Position numbers and translations under genes: made by a program. The notes under the pieces are model-generated. The model made no database searches. It saw only the letters and a list, made by a program, of their open reading frames with translations, and was not told the origin of the DNA. From NCBI GenBank assembly GCA_026419775.2, contig JAOPGA020001158.1, positions 1 through 59,521 of the forward strand: a stretch of DNA of 59,521 bases, written 5' to 3'. Shown here piece after piece: positions 43,110-53,521 of the stretch (its first letter is position 1; each line of letters begins with the position of its first letter). Origin of the DNA: Acrasis kona (Eukaryota > Heterolobosea > Eutetramitea > Acrasida > Acrasidae).

Positions 43110-44462
43110 ATGATACCAAAATGGAAGCTGGTAATGTATGGGTCTGTGGCCTTCTTGTTGATTGCTTTTATTCAGTTTGTGTACCTCTCCAACAGGCACA
43201 TGTCATCACACATACGTAAAACTCAAAAGAGGGACGACCTAAGAATTATTGATCAAACAAATCAAAACAGTACCAGCGATCGGTATTCAAAATTTCGTTG
43301 CGTGGGGGACGACAATGATGAGGGCGGCGCATTATCACGGATATGCCTGTTCTTCAACATATGCTACAACAAGCTCGACAAACAATGGACATTTTATCAA
43401 AAGACTCTAGAAAGGCCAGTTCTATACGAAAAATCAAAGGGCATTTTGACACAGTTCGAGCCAGGGTTTGTGTCACTAACTTACATGGACAAACATTATT
43501 GGCACCCAAAAGTCAAGATTGGTCCAGTACCCGTTGAAGCTTCACGTTTAACCAACTTGCACTCACTTTTTAGGCATTGGCCATCCCAGTACGGTCTGAA
43601 CATGGGGCACTTTGTATGGGAGGACTTGGGTGGCGTCTACAATGGCATGCGTGCTATAGGAATAGAACCAGAAGAAATGAGAGCGAGCACCATCATGGAC
43701 CTTGAGTACGACCAAAACAAGAACGATAAAATATTTCAAAAGTTTCATCAATTGTCTTGTGCCATTACCGACATTGCATTACAAAGTTTTCACGACTATG
43801 TAAACTCACATCCAACACAAGATGTATGTTTTAATAAATTACAGGTCGGGGGTAATTTTGGAATTTTCCAACGTGCCAACGAAATAAATAATGCTGGAAA
43901 GGAAGTTTCTTTTAAAGAGTTTCGCGACGGAATTGTAAAGTGTCAAGGTCTTGACCCCGGCTTCATTCCCAAGAAACATCTCATTGTTATTACTAATAAA
44001 AAGAGGAGTAATTTTGGGCGCAGCATTAAAAATTTAGATGAAATGACACAATACATTAAAAATACATATCCTTTAATTCCAGTAGAGGTTGTTGAGTGGG
44101 ATCTGTTGCCATTTAGGGAACAAATTTTAAAGGCTCAACAGGCCACCGTGCTTATTACTCCGGCGGGTGGTGTCTCGATGATATTGCCGTTCATGTCAGA
44201 AGGAACCCATGCGATCATTATGGATTTTCATGTGACGCAACAACAGTTCGGGTTTAATGTAGGTGACAGTGGGTCCATGGAGTCTGCTTTTTGGGGGCAT
44301 CTTGGTTGGTTTAAAAAGAATTACTATCAAGTAAAATCCAAAGAGGATTATGTATTTGATACTCAGGATGCAACTGACGCGCGTTGGTTTGCATCGGTTG
44401 TTGTTAAAATGGATCGTATAAAATCTTTGATTGATTTTGCTCTGGAGGACATGTCGGCGTAG
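43110..44462 (+). CDS. type II membrane glycosyltransferase, GT61/DUF563-like
   Basis: 450 residues in one exon. A short cytosolic end and one membrane span (YGSVAFLLIAFIQFVYL) point to a Golgi type II enzyme. The lumenal part has the GT61-type pattern: an N-terminal segment with RICLFFNICYN, a central HFVWEDLGGVYNGMRAIGI and a C-terminal PAGGVSMILPFMSEGTHAIIMD, where family members bind the sugar nucleotide. GT61 enzymes add xylose, arabinose or GlcNAc to glycans; the sugar cannot be told here. The stop TAG is followed at once by TAAATAAAG, holding AATAAA. It could serve the many Thr-rich surface proteins nearby, but that is conjecture. Confidence 0.7.
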   Translation: MIPKWKLVMYGSVAFLLIAFIQFVYLSNRHMSSHIRKTQKRDDLRIIDQTNQNSTSDRYSKFRCVGDDNDEGGALSRICLFFNICYNKLDKQWTFYQKTLERPVLYEKSKGILTQFEPGFVSLTYMDKHYWHPKVKIGPVPVEASRLTNLHSLFRHWPSQYGLNMGHFVWEDLGGVYNGMRAIGIEPEEMRASTIMDLEYDQNKNDKIFQKFHQLSCAITDIALQSFHDYVNSHPTQDVCFNKLQVGGNFGIFQRANEINNAGKEVSFKEFRDGIVKCQGLDPGFIPKKHLIVITNKKRSNFGRSIKNLDEMTQYIKNTYPLIPVEVVEWDLLPFREQILKAQQATVLITPAGGVSMILPFMSEGTHAIIMDFHVTQQQFGFNVGDSGSMESAFWGHLGWFKKNYYQVKSKEDYVFDTQDATDARWFASVVVKMDRIKSLIDFALEDMSA

Positions 44463-44591
44463 TAAATAAAGTAATATTTGTCGTAACCACCACTCTTTAA
44501 TCTATTCCTCTATTATGTTTGGTTCAAAAGTATGACTTGTGGGGGCACGCGGATTCTTTTCTAGCCGCTAAATGCTCAACTGAGATTAAAT

Positions 44592-45611
44592 ATGCCTTAC
44601 AATTTAGATGACTCCCCGCCCATTGTGAAGCTCTCGCCAAAGTATGCTAGGTCACCGAATAGGTCTCCTGTAGATCCATCTTTTGGAAGGCTATCGCCTT
44701 CTTCACCTTTGGCCTCCCCTAAAAAACTTGTTTTATCACCAACTCTAAAACCAACAGAGCAGCATAATTTAACAAAAGAAGAATTTGAAGAGAGGGTACT
44801 AGAGAAGATGGTTAGTAGCAATTATTTATTATAACTAACGATTGCAGCAAGAGCTGAAGATTAGAAGCCCTCAACAATTGAAAGCATCATTCTCAATTTC
44901 CAATCAAAAGAATAAGAAGAGCTCTTATTATGATAATATACACAAAGAAGTGGCAACACAAAGAAATCATGAAAGAGACCAATTAATAAGAGGGTAACTA
45001 ATAATTTGATGATAAGCTAACATAACAACCAAAGTCGGAAAGAGAGCGACGCTAAAAAATCGATGACAATAAACGCTCTAAGGTCTTCTATGAGCGGTAG
45101 TGCTGAGGATAGAAGGTTGGCTGTAGAAAGAATGAAACTGTTAGATGAGATGGACTCATCTAAGGAGTTGAGCAATATCAAATCATCAAAATCCTTCGAC
45201 CCACACATCAAAAGACCAAATACAACAGAGGCAAGATATCTAGAACAAAAACAACCACCAAAAACTCCCGAAGCAATACCCACGTTCAGCCCAACACTCA
45301 TCGCTAAAGGCAGAAATAATGTCAAGTCTAGATTAATGTCGCATTTCGAAAAGAAGGATAAAGGATTATCAGATCGAGAGGTTATACAAATTAAAAAGAG
45401 ATTAGAGAAGGACAAGATTCTAGGTAGCACCTACTTAACTAGCAAAAATACGTATAAATCTCAGCCCGTATTTGAACCAGCATCTCCTGTTCCTGGTCGT
45501 AAACAGTACCATGATGTCCAACCAAAAGTATTTCGACAATATGATAAACACAATAGTGGTGAACCTAATACAAGTACAATAAGAGACAATAAAGTAAATG
45601 AAACAATTTAG
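44592..45611 (+). CDS. unknown Ser/Pro-rich cytosolic protein
   Basis: Three exons (44592-44810, 44848-44993, 45035-45611; introns of 37 and 41 bases) give 313 residues. I do not recognise a family. The N-terminus is full of SP and SPxxSP sites (KLSPKYARSPNRSPVDPS), typical of proline-directed kinase targets. It is followed by a short helix (TKEEFEERVLEKM) and a basic, largely disordered remainder. There is no signal peptide, span or cysteine pattern. A cytoskeletal or cell-cycle regulated protein would fit the composition, but nothing shows it directly. Confidence 0.6.
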
Positions 45612-45954
45612 AAAATGAATATCAGATAAAGCACTTAAAACAATTTCAGTGGGGCTGTAGCATTTAATTTCGAGTTCCAGGCCTGATGTTCACGATGGGT
45701 GAATATTAGTAGATCCTCAGGCTTCTTATATCCGCCCGATTTTTTTTCATCTCCGCATCTCCCCATACATTAATATACCTCGCTGAAAAGGGTTTGTTGA
45801 TGCTAATCTAAGATTGCAAAAGATAAAAATTTATGTTCATTTCTAAATCTGCATTAAACATTGTAAGAAGTGGTTGACTTGGAACTTTCAACATGTTCCT
45901 GTGTAGTTCTGAATAAACTCTGCCAAAACAATAAAACTATACTATACATTACTC
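45612..45954. other. intergenic region (343 bases)
   Basis: I see nothing definite here: no open frame, no tRNA and no convincing snoRNA boxes. Confidence 0.4.
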
Positions 45955-48021
45955 ATGATACCAAGTATCAGATCATACAAACCACCCTCAAACTACTCGG
46001 ACATTAAAGACATTTGGTTGGCATGTAAACTCGGAATTATTAAAGATGTTCAATCTATGCTTGCAAAAGACCCCTCACTAGTCAACAAAGCTAACGAACA
46101 CGACCGTACGCCCCTGTACATAGCAGCCTATGCTGGACATTACGAACTCGTCAAGTACTTGCTCGAGCACGGTGCTCAAGATGATGAATATAAAAGGTCA
46201 TACCTATCATCCCTCAACATTCCCATAAGACACCTCATCTCTAGTTATACTCCTCGTGGCAACACATCTTCTGACAATCCCTCTGAACCAGCAAAACAAC
46301 CACAAGATATCTATAAAAAGCTGCTGCACAACTACGGCTTAGTGAGGCCTAATCAAGACAAAGTCGATACTGGGATGAGCATGGGAGGAACAATTATTTT
46401 CAAATTAATCAATTCAGATCAACAAGAAAGTTATCGCTTTCCACTTGCCTTGTTGTTATCAAGGTGGAAGAATTTTGCAAAACACCACCTAGGAGATAAC
46501 AAGCGTGAGGTAATAGATAAAGTCAAGAACATCAAATTGAGCAACACCACACACTCTGATGATGGCCAAGATGTTATCATACTAAATAATGTAGAACCAA
46601 AAATTTTTGCATTTTTACAAAGATATATTTACACTAGTGTTGATCTTGACTTTTTCTTGACACTAACCCCAACTTGGTTTCCTGCTCTTACTGAGAGCGG
46701 TTACAACAATTGCAGGGATCTATACAAACTTTGTTCGTCACTACATTTCGAAGAATTATCTACATGCCTCGTCCACATTTTCAAATGGTTCAATTGTGAT
46801 TTTAACGACACTTATGATTCCTTGTTTCAAAAAACAAAAAAACGTAACAAGTCTTTGAGAGATTACATCGAAATAGAGTACCAACGACTGTTGTATAGCA
46901 TTAAAAGAAAGCCAAGCAAACACGAAACAAATTTAGAAATTGAGATTCAAAGAGCAAAGTCAACACCAACCAGCAGGAATTCGGATAAATCCATTGAGTA
47001 TCGGGAACATCGGATTAAACAATTAGAAATTGTTTTGGAACACGAAAAGACATGTCAATTGAAGAAATTTCATGGAGATGTTGTTCAGAAAATTTATTAT
47101 ACATTAAGGATGTTCTTCGCTGAGAATGACCGATATACTTTTTCTGTTCCCATTAGCAAATATAAAATAAAGAATAAAAAAGGTTCGGACATTTATGGAC
47201 GTTTTAAGCAATTTGAGATGACATGTTGTGCCTCTCCCCCAATACTTCAAAAATTGATTGATGATATGATTGAGCAAGAAAAAGTCAAATATACAAATGA
47301 CCTCAAGTTAATGTATAGAATTATAAATAAAGATTATGATGTTTTTGATGATGAGAAATCAGATCCGGAGACGTTACGAGATATCGCAATGTTTCAAACT
47401 TTTAATGTTCGTTTGTTGCCAATTCCGTATGGTGAAGATTTTGATGTGATTGATGTTAATCAAGAATTATGCTCTAATACCATTGCCTGTAACTCTGATT
47501 TTTTATCGTGGTGCAATGATTTTTTTAAAGTAGCCATGACAGGTCCGTTTAGTGAGGCAGACGAACTTCGCAAGACACAATCCACAGAAGCGTGTTTGCC
47601 CGTTTTTAATGTTCCGCTCTGCTCCGAACAGGCTCTCTCTGCACTTGTAGAATACACTTATTCGAACGATTGTACCATTGACGAATATAATGCGTACGAG
47701 TTGATATTTTTATCAATGAGGTGTCAACTGCCCAAGTTGAGCAAGCTATGCGAGGCTTACATTACATTTTATATTGATAGTTACCGAGATAATGTTTATG
47801 ATGTATTGATGCTTTCAGATTTGATATCTAATCGTGAAATGAAGGAAGCTGCAACAGACAAACTGATAGAGGTATATTTAAGGAAATATAAAACTAGAGA
47901 AATGTTGTTAAATGATATTAATGAAGAGTTGTTAAATTCTGATCTCCCAATGAATGTGATAAACTTGGTATTTAGAAGAATAAAACAGGTCAGCTATTCA
48001 ACAAGTCCAGTGACCATATAA
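45955..48021 (+). CDS. ankyrin-BTB-BTB protein (ABTB1/BPOZ-like)
   Basis: 688 residues in one exon. Residues about 18-80 hold two ankyrin repeats (IWLACKLGIIKDVQSMLAKDP, RTPLYIAAYAGHYELVKYLLEHGA). A first BTB/POZ-like domain spans about 140-260, and a second, clearer one about 485-625 (NTIACNSDFLSWCNDFFKVAMTGPF, EYTYSNDCTIDE, AYELIFLSMRCQLPKL). The order ankyrin, BTB, BTB is that of ABTB1 and plant/animal relatives, which act as substrate adaptors for Cullin-3 ubiquitin ligases. The middle section (about 290-480) is charged and has no domain I recognise. There is no membrane segment. Confidence 0.75.
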   Translation: MIPSIRSYKPPSNYSDIKDIWLACKLGIIKDVQSMLAKDPSLVNKANEHDRTPLYIAAYAGHYELVKYLLEHGAQDDEYKRSYLSSLNIPIRHLISSYTPRGNTSSDNPSEPAKQPQDIYKKLLHNYGLVRPNQDKVDTGMSMGGTIIFKLINSDQQESYRFPLALLLSRWKNFAKHHLGDNKREVIDKVKNIKLSNTTHSDDGQDVIILNNVEPKIFAFLQRYIYTSVDLDFFLTLTPTWFPALTESGYNNCRDLYKLCSSLHFEELSTCLVHIFKWFNCDFNDTYDSLFQKTKKRNKSLRDYIEIEYQRLLYSIKRKPSKHETNLEIEIQRAKSTPTSRNSDKSIEYREHRIKQLEIVLEHEKTCQLKKFHGDVVQKIYYTLRMFFAENDRYTFSVPISKYKIKNKKGSDIYGRFKQFEMTCCASPPILQKLIDDMIEQEKVKYTNDLKLMYRIINKDYDVFDDEKSDPETLRDIAMFQTFNVRLLPIPYGEDFDVIDVNQELCSNTIACNSDFLSWCNDFFKVAMTGPFSEADELRKTQSTEACLPVFNVPLCSEQALSALVEYTYSNDCTIDEYNAYELIFLSMRCQLPKLSKLCEAYITFYIDSYRDNVYDVLMLSDLISNREMKEAATDKLIEVYLRKYKTREMLLNDINEELLNSDLPMNVINLVFRRIKQVSYSTSPVTI

Positions 48022-48591
48022 GGTTTGTTCGAGCACCGTACAGAATAATTCAAATGAGATGGATAGTTTCACTACAAGACGGTGCCTCTCAAGGACGAAT
48101 AGGGCCCCGAGATGAAAGCCAAGGTTTATTGTATTACGGATTAAAGTTTGTTGTTGGGTTAAAGAGAGTTGATATTTCCATGTTGTTATCATTCTAAACT
48201 ATCATTACATTAAAACCATCATCAAAATTGACTTACCAATGTAGATGCGTTATTCAATTTGTTGAGAAAATATGAAACTCCAAGGTGTTGCAACAAAACT
48301 CAAGGATAAAGAGGTTGATGGGGAAATGTTTGTTGACATGGTTCGGAGCAACTATAAGGACTTTGAAGTAAATTTGACTCTGCCAGTTGAAACAGCTCTT
48401 CGCATCCTGTTTTGATGCTGCGCATTGATTGTCGCTTTATGGCTACACATTTTTTGAATTATTTAAATTCATTGGACTCGACTATCTTTGACATCCAACA
48501 TGAGTCTCTTATTGTGGAACTCTACGGAAGTTTTCAAAAAAGTTGGTTACAACAATTCGTAAAAGGAAATTCAATTCTATTTTTAAATATT
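48022..48591. other. intergenic region with a short SAM-like open frame
   Basis: Mostly non-coding in appearance. A 47-codon frame at 48272-48415 on the plus strand reads somewhat like part of a SAM domain (DKEVDGEMFVDMV). It could be a gene remnant, an unspliced exon or chance. Confidence 0.3.
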
Positions 48592-48987
48592 ATGTATAAG
48601 ACGGTTTGTTTTATCTTTGTGTTCATACTTGCCTGCACGTTTGTGATAACACAGGAGAACGTAACGGAGGCAAAATCAAAACCAGAAGAATGTAACTTTA
48701 TGTACACAACATCAAATGGAGACACTTGCGATATAATTAGTAGAAACATTGCCATTAGCAAAGAAAAATTAGTGCAAATGAATCCAGGACTTGATTGTTC
48801 AAATTTAAATCCCGGAACATCTCTATGTTTGGGAACAACCGAACTTCTCGCAAGCACAGCTTGTGACGGAAAAAGTTGTGCGCGTGACGAAACTGCGCAA
48901 ACATCATCAACAAGCAGTAGCACTATATCGATCTCCATGTTGGTAGTCGTATCAATTCTCTCTTTATTAGTGGTAATGCGTTATTAA
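48592..48987 (+). CDS. small LysM-domain surface protein
   Basis: 131 residues. The ATG at 48592 opens a signal peptide (ending near FVITQ). A single LysM domain follows (about 35-85): the typical GDTC near its start, MNPGLDC, and NLNPGTSLCL at the end, with cysteines as in fungal-type LysM. LysM binds N-acetylglucosamine polymers such as chitin or peptidoglycan. A Ser/Thr linker and a hydrophobic C-terminus (ISISMLVVVSILSLLVVM) suggest a GPI anchor. A chitin- or bacteria-binding surface protein would match the GH19 chitinase in this window, though they are not neighbours. The stop is followed by AATAAATAAA. Confidence 0.75.
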   Translation: MYKTVCFIFVFILACTFVITQENVTEAKSKPEECNFMYTTSNGDTCDIISRNIAISKEKLVQMNPGLDCSNLNPGTSLCLGTTELLASTACDGKSCARDETAQTSSTSSSTISISMLVVVSILSLLVVMRY

Positions 48988-49111
48988 ATAAATAAAAAAA
49001 TCAAATTAACAATAACTGTATGTTTATTTTTAACTCCAAAGTATTGTCAAGCTGCCGTGGACAGCACCTTATTGTCTTAGCCTAGTCCTGTACTTGCTTC
49101 ACTTTGTTCAC

Positions 49112-49360
49112 TTAAATGATGAACAACACTCCGAAAAACGTTATGAATACTGTCAAAACTACAGTTTTGACCATCCCAGCGGACGAACTATCAATGAATA
49201 TATCTAAACCACTGCTTGAAAGTCTGAGTCCGGAAAATGTGTTGGTACTGCTCAATACTGTTAATGGTTCTCCTTGTACATTTGTTGAGTTTTCTGCTGC
49301 GTGGCACATACATGCGAATAAAACAATTGCGATTGCGATGGTGACTGTGATTCTGTTCAT
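49112..49360 (-). CDS. small secreted protein with anchor tail, unknown
   Basis: An 82-residue frame with a good signal peptide (MNRITVTIAIAIVLFACMCHA), an Asn/Ser/Thr-rich middle (about 40 residues) with one NST glycosylation site, and a hydrophobic C-terminus (VVLTVFITFFGVLFII) after SSAG. This is the pattern of a tiny GPI-anchored protein. AATAAA on the minus strand lies about 85 bases past the stop. The signal-plus-tail layout supports a real gene, but its shortness leaves doubt. I recognise no family. Confidence 0.5.
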   Translation of the reverse strand: MNRITVTIAIAIVLFACMCHAAENSTNVQGEPLTVLSSTNTFSGLRLSSSGLDIFIDSSSAGMVKTVVLTVFITFFGVLFII

Positions 49361-49646
49361 TATGTTTTTGTATGTATGCTCTATAATGTGAAAGACCTAT
49401 TTATACAACATCTCTCGTCAAAAATAAATCCATTATACAAAAAAGTCAATTTATAAATGTAATTACATTCGAGTTACCTTTTTTGATAAAATAAAATTAA
49501 AAATAAATTAAGAGAACAACCAAACAAGGGTGGACGTTCAACACGACCTTTTAAAAATGGAGGATTTTTAATAGCCGTTTATTGACCTTCCAACGATCAT
49601 CCATCTCAGATTGTTTTTCAATTCATTATTATACATTCACACACGA

Positions 49647-51755
49647 CTAAGATATTAAATCATTTATTTTCAGGTCAATTAACTGCCGATAAGCTTCAAT
49701 ATCGTTAGGATCAATATGAAAGTGTTGTTCAATGAGCCTTCCAAACTCTGCAGCATCTTTATTAAATTGCATAAGAATAGATGCACTAGTGTTTGGTCCT
49801 TCCTTCTTTACTGAACTTCCCTGGAGCCTTCTTATTGAGTTTTCGGTCTTGATGGCCTTGGTCAGGTGATCTTTACATGATTGTAGATAACTTTCGCTCA
49901 CCTCTTCAATAATTCTTCTTGTCCACGGAAGTATTTGTCTCGGAAGCAAGGCTGCATACTCATCGTAGAAACTAATCAGAGGCGTCAATATTTGGGAGAC
50001 ATATGGAGCGTGGGTATCTAAACTGGGTATGCTCATTCTTCTAGTGATAGATAACTTCTTGCCAATGTCTTCAAAACCAGCGCTACATTCGGACACAAAA
50101 TATGGTATCGTCTTATCACCGGCTGACTGTACCAAAGAGTCACTGGATACTAAGCGATCGGAGCTTTTATTTACGAGGTCATCACAAAGGGTCAATAACT
50201 TTTCGGACAGAATTGGTTTGATCGGGTCAACCAAGGATTTCATTCTATCTCTGAGAATATCAACCTGAATTAGCAAGCACACAATAGTCTTCACTTGTGG
50301 TCCAGACACATGATTAACATAATCAAACAAGGTACGTTGGGTACGACAAAGCATTTGGACGAACAAATTTAAAAAGTCATAACAAAGTTTAGGTAAAAAA
50401 ACCTGAGGATGAAAAACATGTTGTACAAGTAATTCTTCACATTTGAACAAAAACGGAGCAGTTAACTCTTTGGATGCATTTTCATGATTTTCCAATGCCA
50501 CAAGCAGACCTTCTAAATTCTTACATTCTTGTTCAAAGTTCTTGGCGACGTCCTGCTTGATTAAAGTAAAGTAGACTTTGAGGTGCCACTTTTTGTGTAA
50601 TTCCAAAATGTAAGGATCACTTCTAAAGTCAACCAACTCTCCAGGTGATAATTTCTCTAATTGTTCCAAAAACTTGAATTGAGCCAAATACTGGGAATGG
50701 AAACGCAGCCGATCTCTATATTCGTATAATGTTTTTTGTTCCATTAAAAATTTGCAGACACTTGGTAAGATGCACTTGGTTACAATCTTGAACCCATGTT
50801 GAAAGTCAAGTTGACTGATTGATGAGAGGATGTGTTGGAAGCGATCGTTAAGGGACGTTAAAAGTGGGTTGTAGAGCGACTCTTCTGGTTTTGTTGAAAT
50901 GTTTGTCATCGTTGACTGTATGTGAGAGATGATGGGTTTGGTCCATTGATCCTCAAGTAAAAGTTCCACATCACGTTGTTTGTTGCTTGCGCAGATTGCT
51001 TGTAAGTACTTTTTGGTTTGGTCCACATTTGTTGATTTTGTAAGTAAATCTATAAGTGACGACTGTAGTGTCAAATCAATATGTTTCCATTTCTCTTCGC
51101 ACTGCTTGAAAAATCCTAAAAGCACTTGTTCGTGATCGTCCTGCTCTTCTAAGGATGGTAGTTGTGAAAAATAGTTCAAATGATCTTTAAAGTAGTTGAG
51201 TTGTTCTGTGCACATTACAATATCGTCGCTTTCCGTTTGTTTGGATTCCAAAGCCTTGTTGAGGGTGTCGTTGAGCATTTGAAGTTGCGTGTCAAGGTTC
51301 AAAAGGAAAACAGCCCTCTCTTGCTTACTGCGGCATTGTTTTGCGATTTTTTGTTGTTCCGAACATTGGTTGATTACTCCGTCGACTAATTTGAAAAAGT
51401 CCTGCATGGTTGTCTGTACCTGCGGTAAAGAATTTTTTACTTGATCCATTTGCTCTTTGATGGACTCCAACTGGCCTGAAAATTCTATGAAGGAATTGTA
51501 CTCTCTGTGAATAATGGAGATGGTCTCCTCGCGTAAGAAGCTATGAAATTGTAGAAGCTCCTGCTTTAATGAATCTAGGTGGTCTACCTGTGGTCTAAAT
51601 GTTTGGACAAACTCCGAGGCTGAAAACGTATCCTCCATAAAAACTTGCACTGGAAAAGTATATTTGTTTTGCTGAGAAGGAGGTACCCATAAGAATGTAT
51701 CTCCTCCTTGGGGGTGTGGATGTCCCACCACAGACGGTGTTCTGACAGAATCCAT
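49647..51755 (-). CDS. COG2: conserved oligomeric Golgi complex subunit 2
   Basis: 702 residues in one exon, in the usual size range for COG2. The N-terminus carries the signature FMEDTFSASEFVQTFR, LDSLKQELLQFHSFLREE and IIHREYNSFIEFSGQLESIKEQM, followed by long coiled-coil and helical regions. COG2 belongs to lobe A of the eight-subunit COG tether, which captures recycling vesicles at the Golgi. The C-terminal domain is helical with RRMSIPSLDTHAPYVSQILTPL. The start codon lies just 16 bases after the stop of NCA2 on the same strand, so its promoter must overlap the NCA2 coding end. Confidence 0.85.
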   Translation of the reverse strand: MDSVRTPSVVGHPHPQGGDTFLWVPPSQQNKYTFPVQVFMEDTFSASEFVQTFRPQVDHLDSLKQELLQFHSFLREETISIIHREYNSFIEFSGQLESIKEQMDQVKNSLPQVQTTMQDFFKLVDGVINQCSEQQKIAKQCRSKQERAVFLLNLDTQLQMLNDTLNKALESKQTESDDIVMCTEQLNYFKDHLNYFSQLPSLEEQDDHEQVLLGFFKQCEEKWKHIDLTLQSSLIDLLTKSTNVDQTKKYLQAICASNKQRDVELLLEDQWTKPIISHIQSTMTNISTKPEESLYNPLLTSLNDRFQHILSSISQLDFQHGFKIVTKCILPSVCKFLMEQKTLYEYRDRLRFHSQYLAQFKFLEQLEKLSPGELVDFRSDPYILELHKKWHLKVYFTLIKQDVAKNFEQECKNLEGLLVALENHENASKELTAPFLFKCEELLVQHVFHPQVFLPKLCYDFLNLFVQMLCRTQRTLFDYVNHVSGPQVKTIVCLLIQVDILRDRMKSLVDPIKPILSEKLLTLCDDLVNKSSDRLVSSDSLVQSAGDKTIPYFVSECSAGFEDIGKKLSITRRMSIPSLDTHAPYVSQILTPLISFYDEYAALLPRQILPWTRRIIEEVSESYLQSCKDHLTKAIKTENSIRRLQGSSVKKEGPNTSASILMQFNKDAAEFGRLIEQHFHIDPNDIEAYRQLIDLKINDLIS

Positions 51756-51771
51756 TTTCGTAATAATAACT

Positions 51772-53521
51772 TTATTGTAATTTTAAAAAAGAGTAGCAAC
51801 GGAACATCCTCTGCACAGTTCCCAACTTCTGACTAATTTCAAAGTTATCATGGCTTATTTCTCGTAGATCGTCATAAAACTCATAACGATCCGTGTCATC
51901 CATTTCAGTAATGAGGCCGAATTTATTACGAACTAACATCTTGATGCGATAGGTATACAAGTACACCAAACCAAATGACTCGTCATCCAAATCTACTTTA
52001 TCTTTCATGTTATTTCCGTTCAAAATCTTCTCAACATTTGACAGTAATGTAATCATCTGCTGTTGAATGCTACGGTCACGATCCCTCCTCACTGTGGAAA
52101 AATACAAAACACCAAACACGACCAGCAGTACAGCCGGCATCAAGGCAATCATTTCAAAGTTTATTTCATTGCTTCTTAATAGTTTATCCATGGCCACCAA
52201 AGCTCTCTCCAAATCAACCCTCTGCTTCTGTAACTGAACCAACATGATGCGGGCCACATCTCCAAACAACACATTGTAGATTGGATGTTTGATTTGTGCT
52301 TCGTAATTCCTCATGATGATGCTCAAATCACCCATTCTTGCTAAATTCTTGACTTCCTCTACCGATAAACTCTTCAAGGAGTGGTCGGAAGCATACTGTG
52401 TCATCATATTTTCTAAACTTGTAATGGACGACTCTAAACCTTGTGGGTCAGTCAACAAGATACTATGCTTATCATAGCGTATCACAGAATAAATATTACT
52501 TAATGGGTTTACAACATATTGTTCGCCGAAGCGGATGGTTGCTTCACGAACATCAAAAAGTGTATTTATTATTGCATCTCTATTGTTGTAGGCGGTGCGC
52601 CCAAGGACTCCGGCCACAACGCTTGCTCCGACGTACTTGACCCAATTACGTCTAAAATGTCCAGGTATGCTGTGCTTCTTTAGTACTTGGTCAGCAGTGT
52701 TTAAATGTTGATTGCAGGCGCGGATGATGCAAGAATCCAAAGCGACCACTAATTCGTAGGTGTTTCTTCTTTCTTCTTGTATTTCGCTCGGCTCAATGTC
52801 ATCAGTTGGTAATGTCTTGTTGTCATTTGTGGGTTGACCATCTAATGTAGGTGACTCCGAAGTGAGATGACTTGCAACATCAAACAATGGATGTACATCT
52901 TTTATAAAGTGCTCCACGAGAGGCATCAATTGTTCGTCCAGTAACTCTAATTGTGAGAATGCTATTAGACTGCGTACTAAAAATCCAACAATGGTTGCAT
53001 TCACACGTTCCAGCTCCTCTAGTCTTTTTATGGTTAATTTGAGGTCTTTGTCCAATCCCTGGTAGGAACCATTGATTAATTTTCTTTATTATTGTTAAAA
53101 AAATTTCAAAGTAGAATTTTCACCTCATCCAATACAGTGGTCCTTTCTGTACAAACGTGCTCCACCAGTCTCCTTTCACGCTCTTCCAATATCTTTTGGT
53201 ATCATTCAAACTGAAACCGATGGATATGCATTGTGATAATAAATGTGAGCAGAATGTAACACATGACTTTGCTAATATTAATTGTTCCAATTCCGGTGTC
53301 AGATCATCAAAGTAATTATCGCTTGGGACGTTGGTCTCCCCACTGTTAGCATCCTGCAAGTACACTTTAAAGGGTGATAATACTAGTTTTGATAGTTGTG
53401 ATAATGATGAGCATTTGTTAAGTTGGAGTAGGCACTTTTGAAATGACGGATGGTCGTCATCCGTCATCTTGGAGTCCAAATTGTTGTGGGCCCTCTGAAC
53501 TATCGTTAACTTTTTCATCAT
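51772..53521 (-). CDS. NCA2: NCA2-like mitochondrial protein
   Basis: Two exons (53521-53124 and 53083-51772; 40-base intron, phase 2) give about 569 residues. The second exon has the family's diagnostic stretch: a membrane helix around AGVLGRTAYNN, then VVNPLSNIYSVIRYDKHSIL, MLVQLQKQRVDLERALVAMDKLLRSNEINFEMIALMPA and a second helix (VLLVVFGVLYF). NCA2 in yeast is a mitochondrial membrane protein needed for proper ATP synthase subunit 6/8 expression. The start is uncertain: the frame is open to 53560 without an ATG, so I use the Met at 53521; an upstream exon is possible. The stop codon sits within AATAAA and is 16 bases from COG2. Confidence 0.8.
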
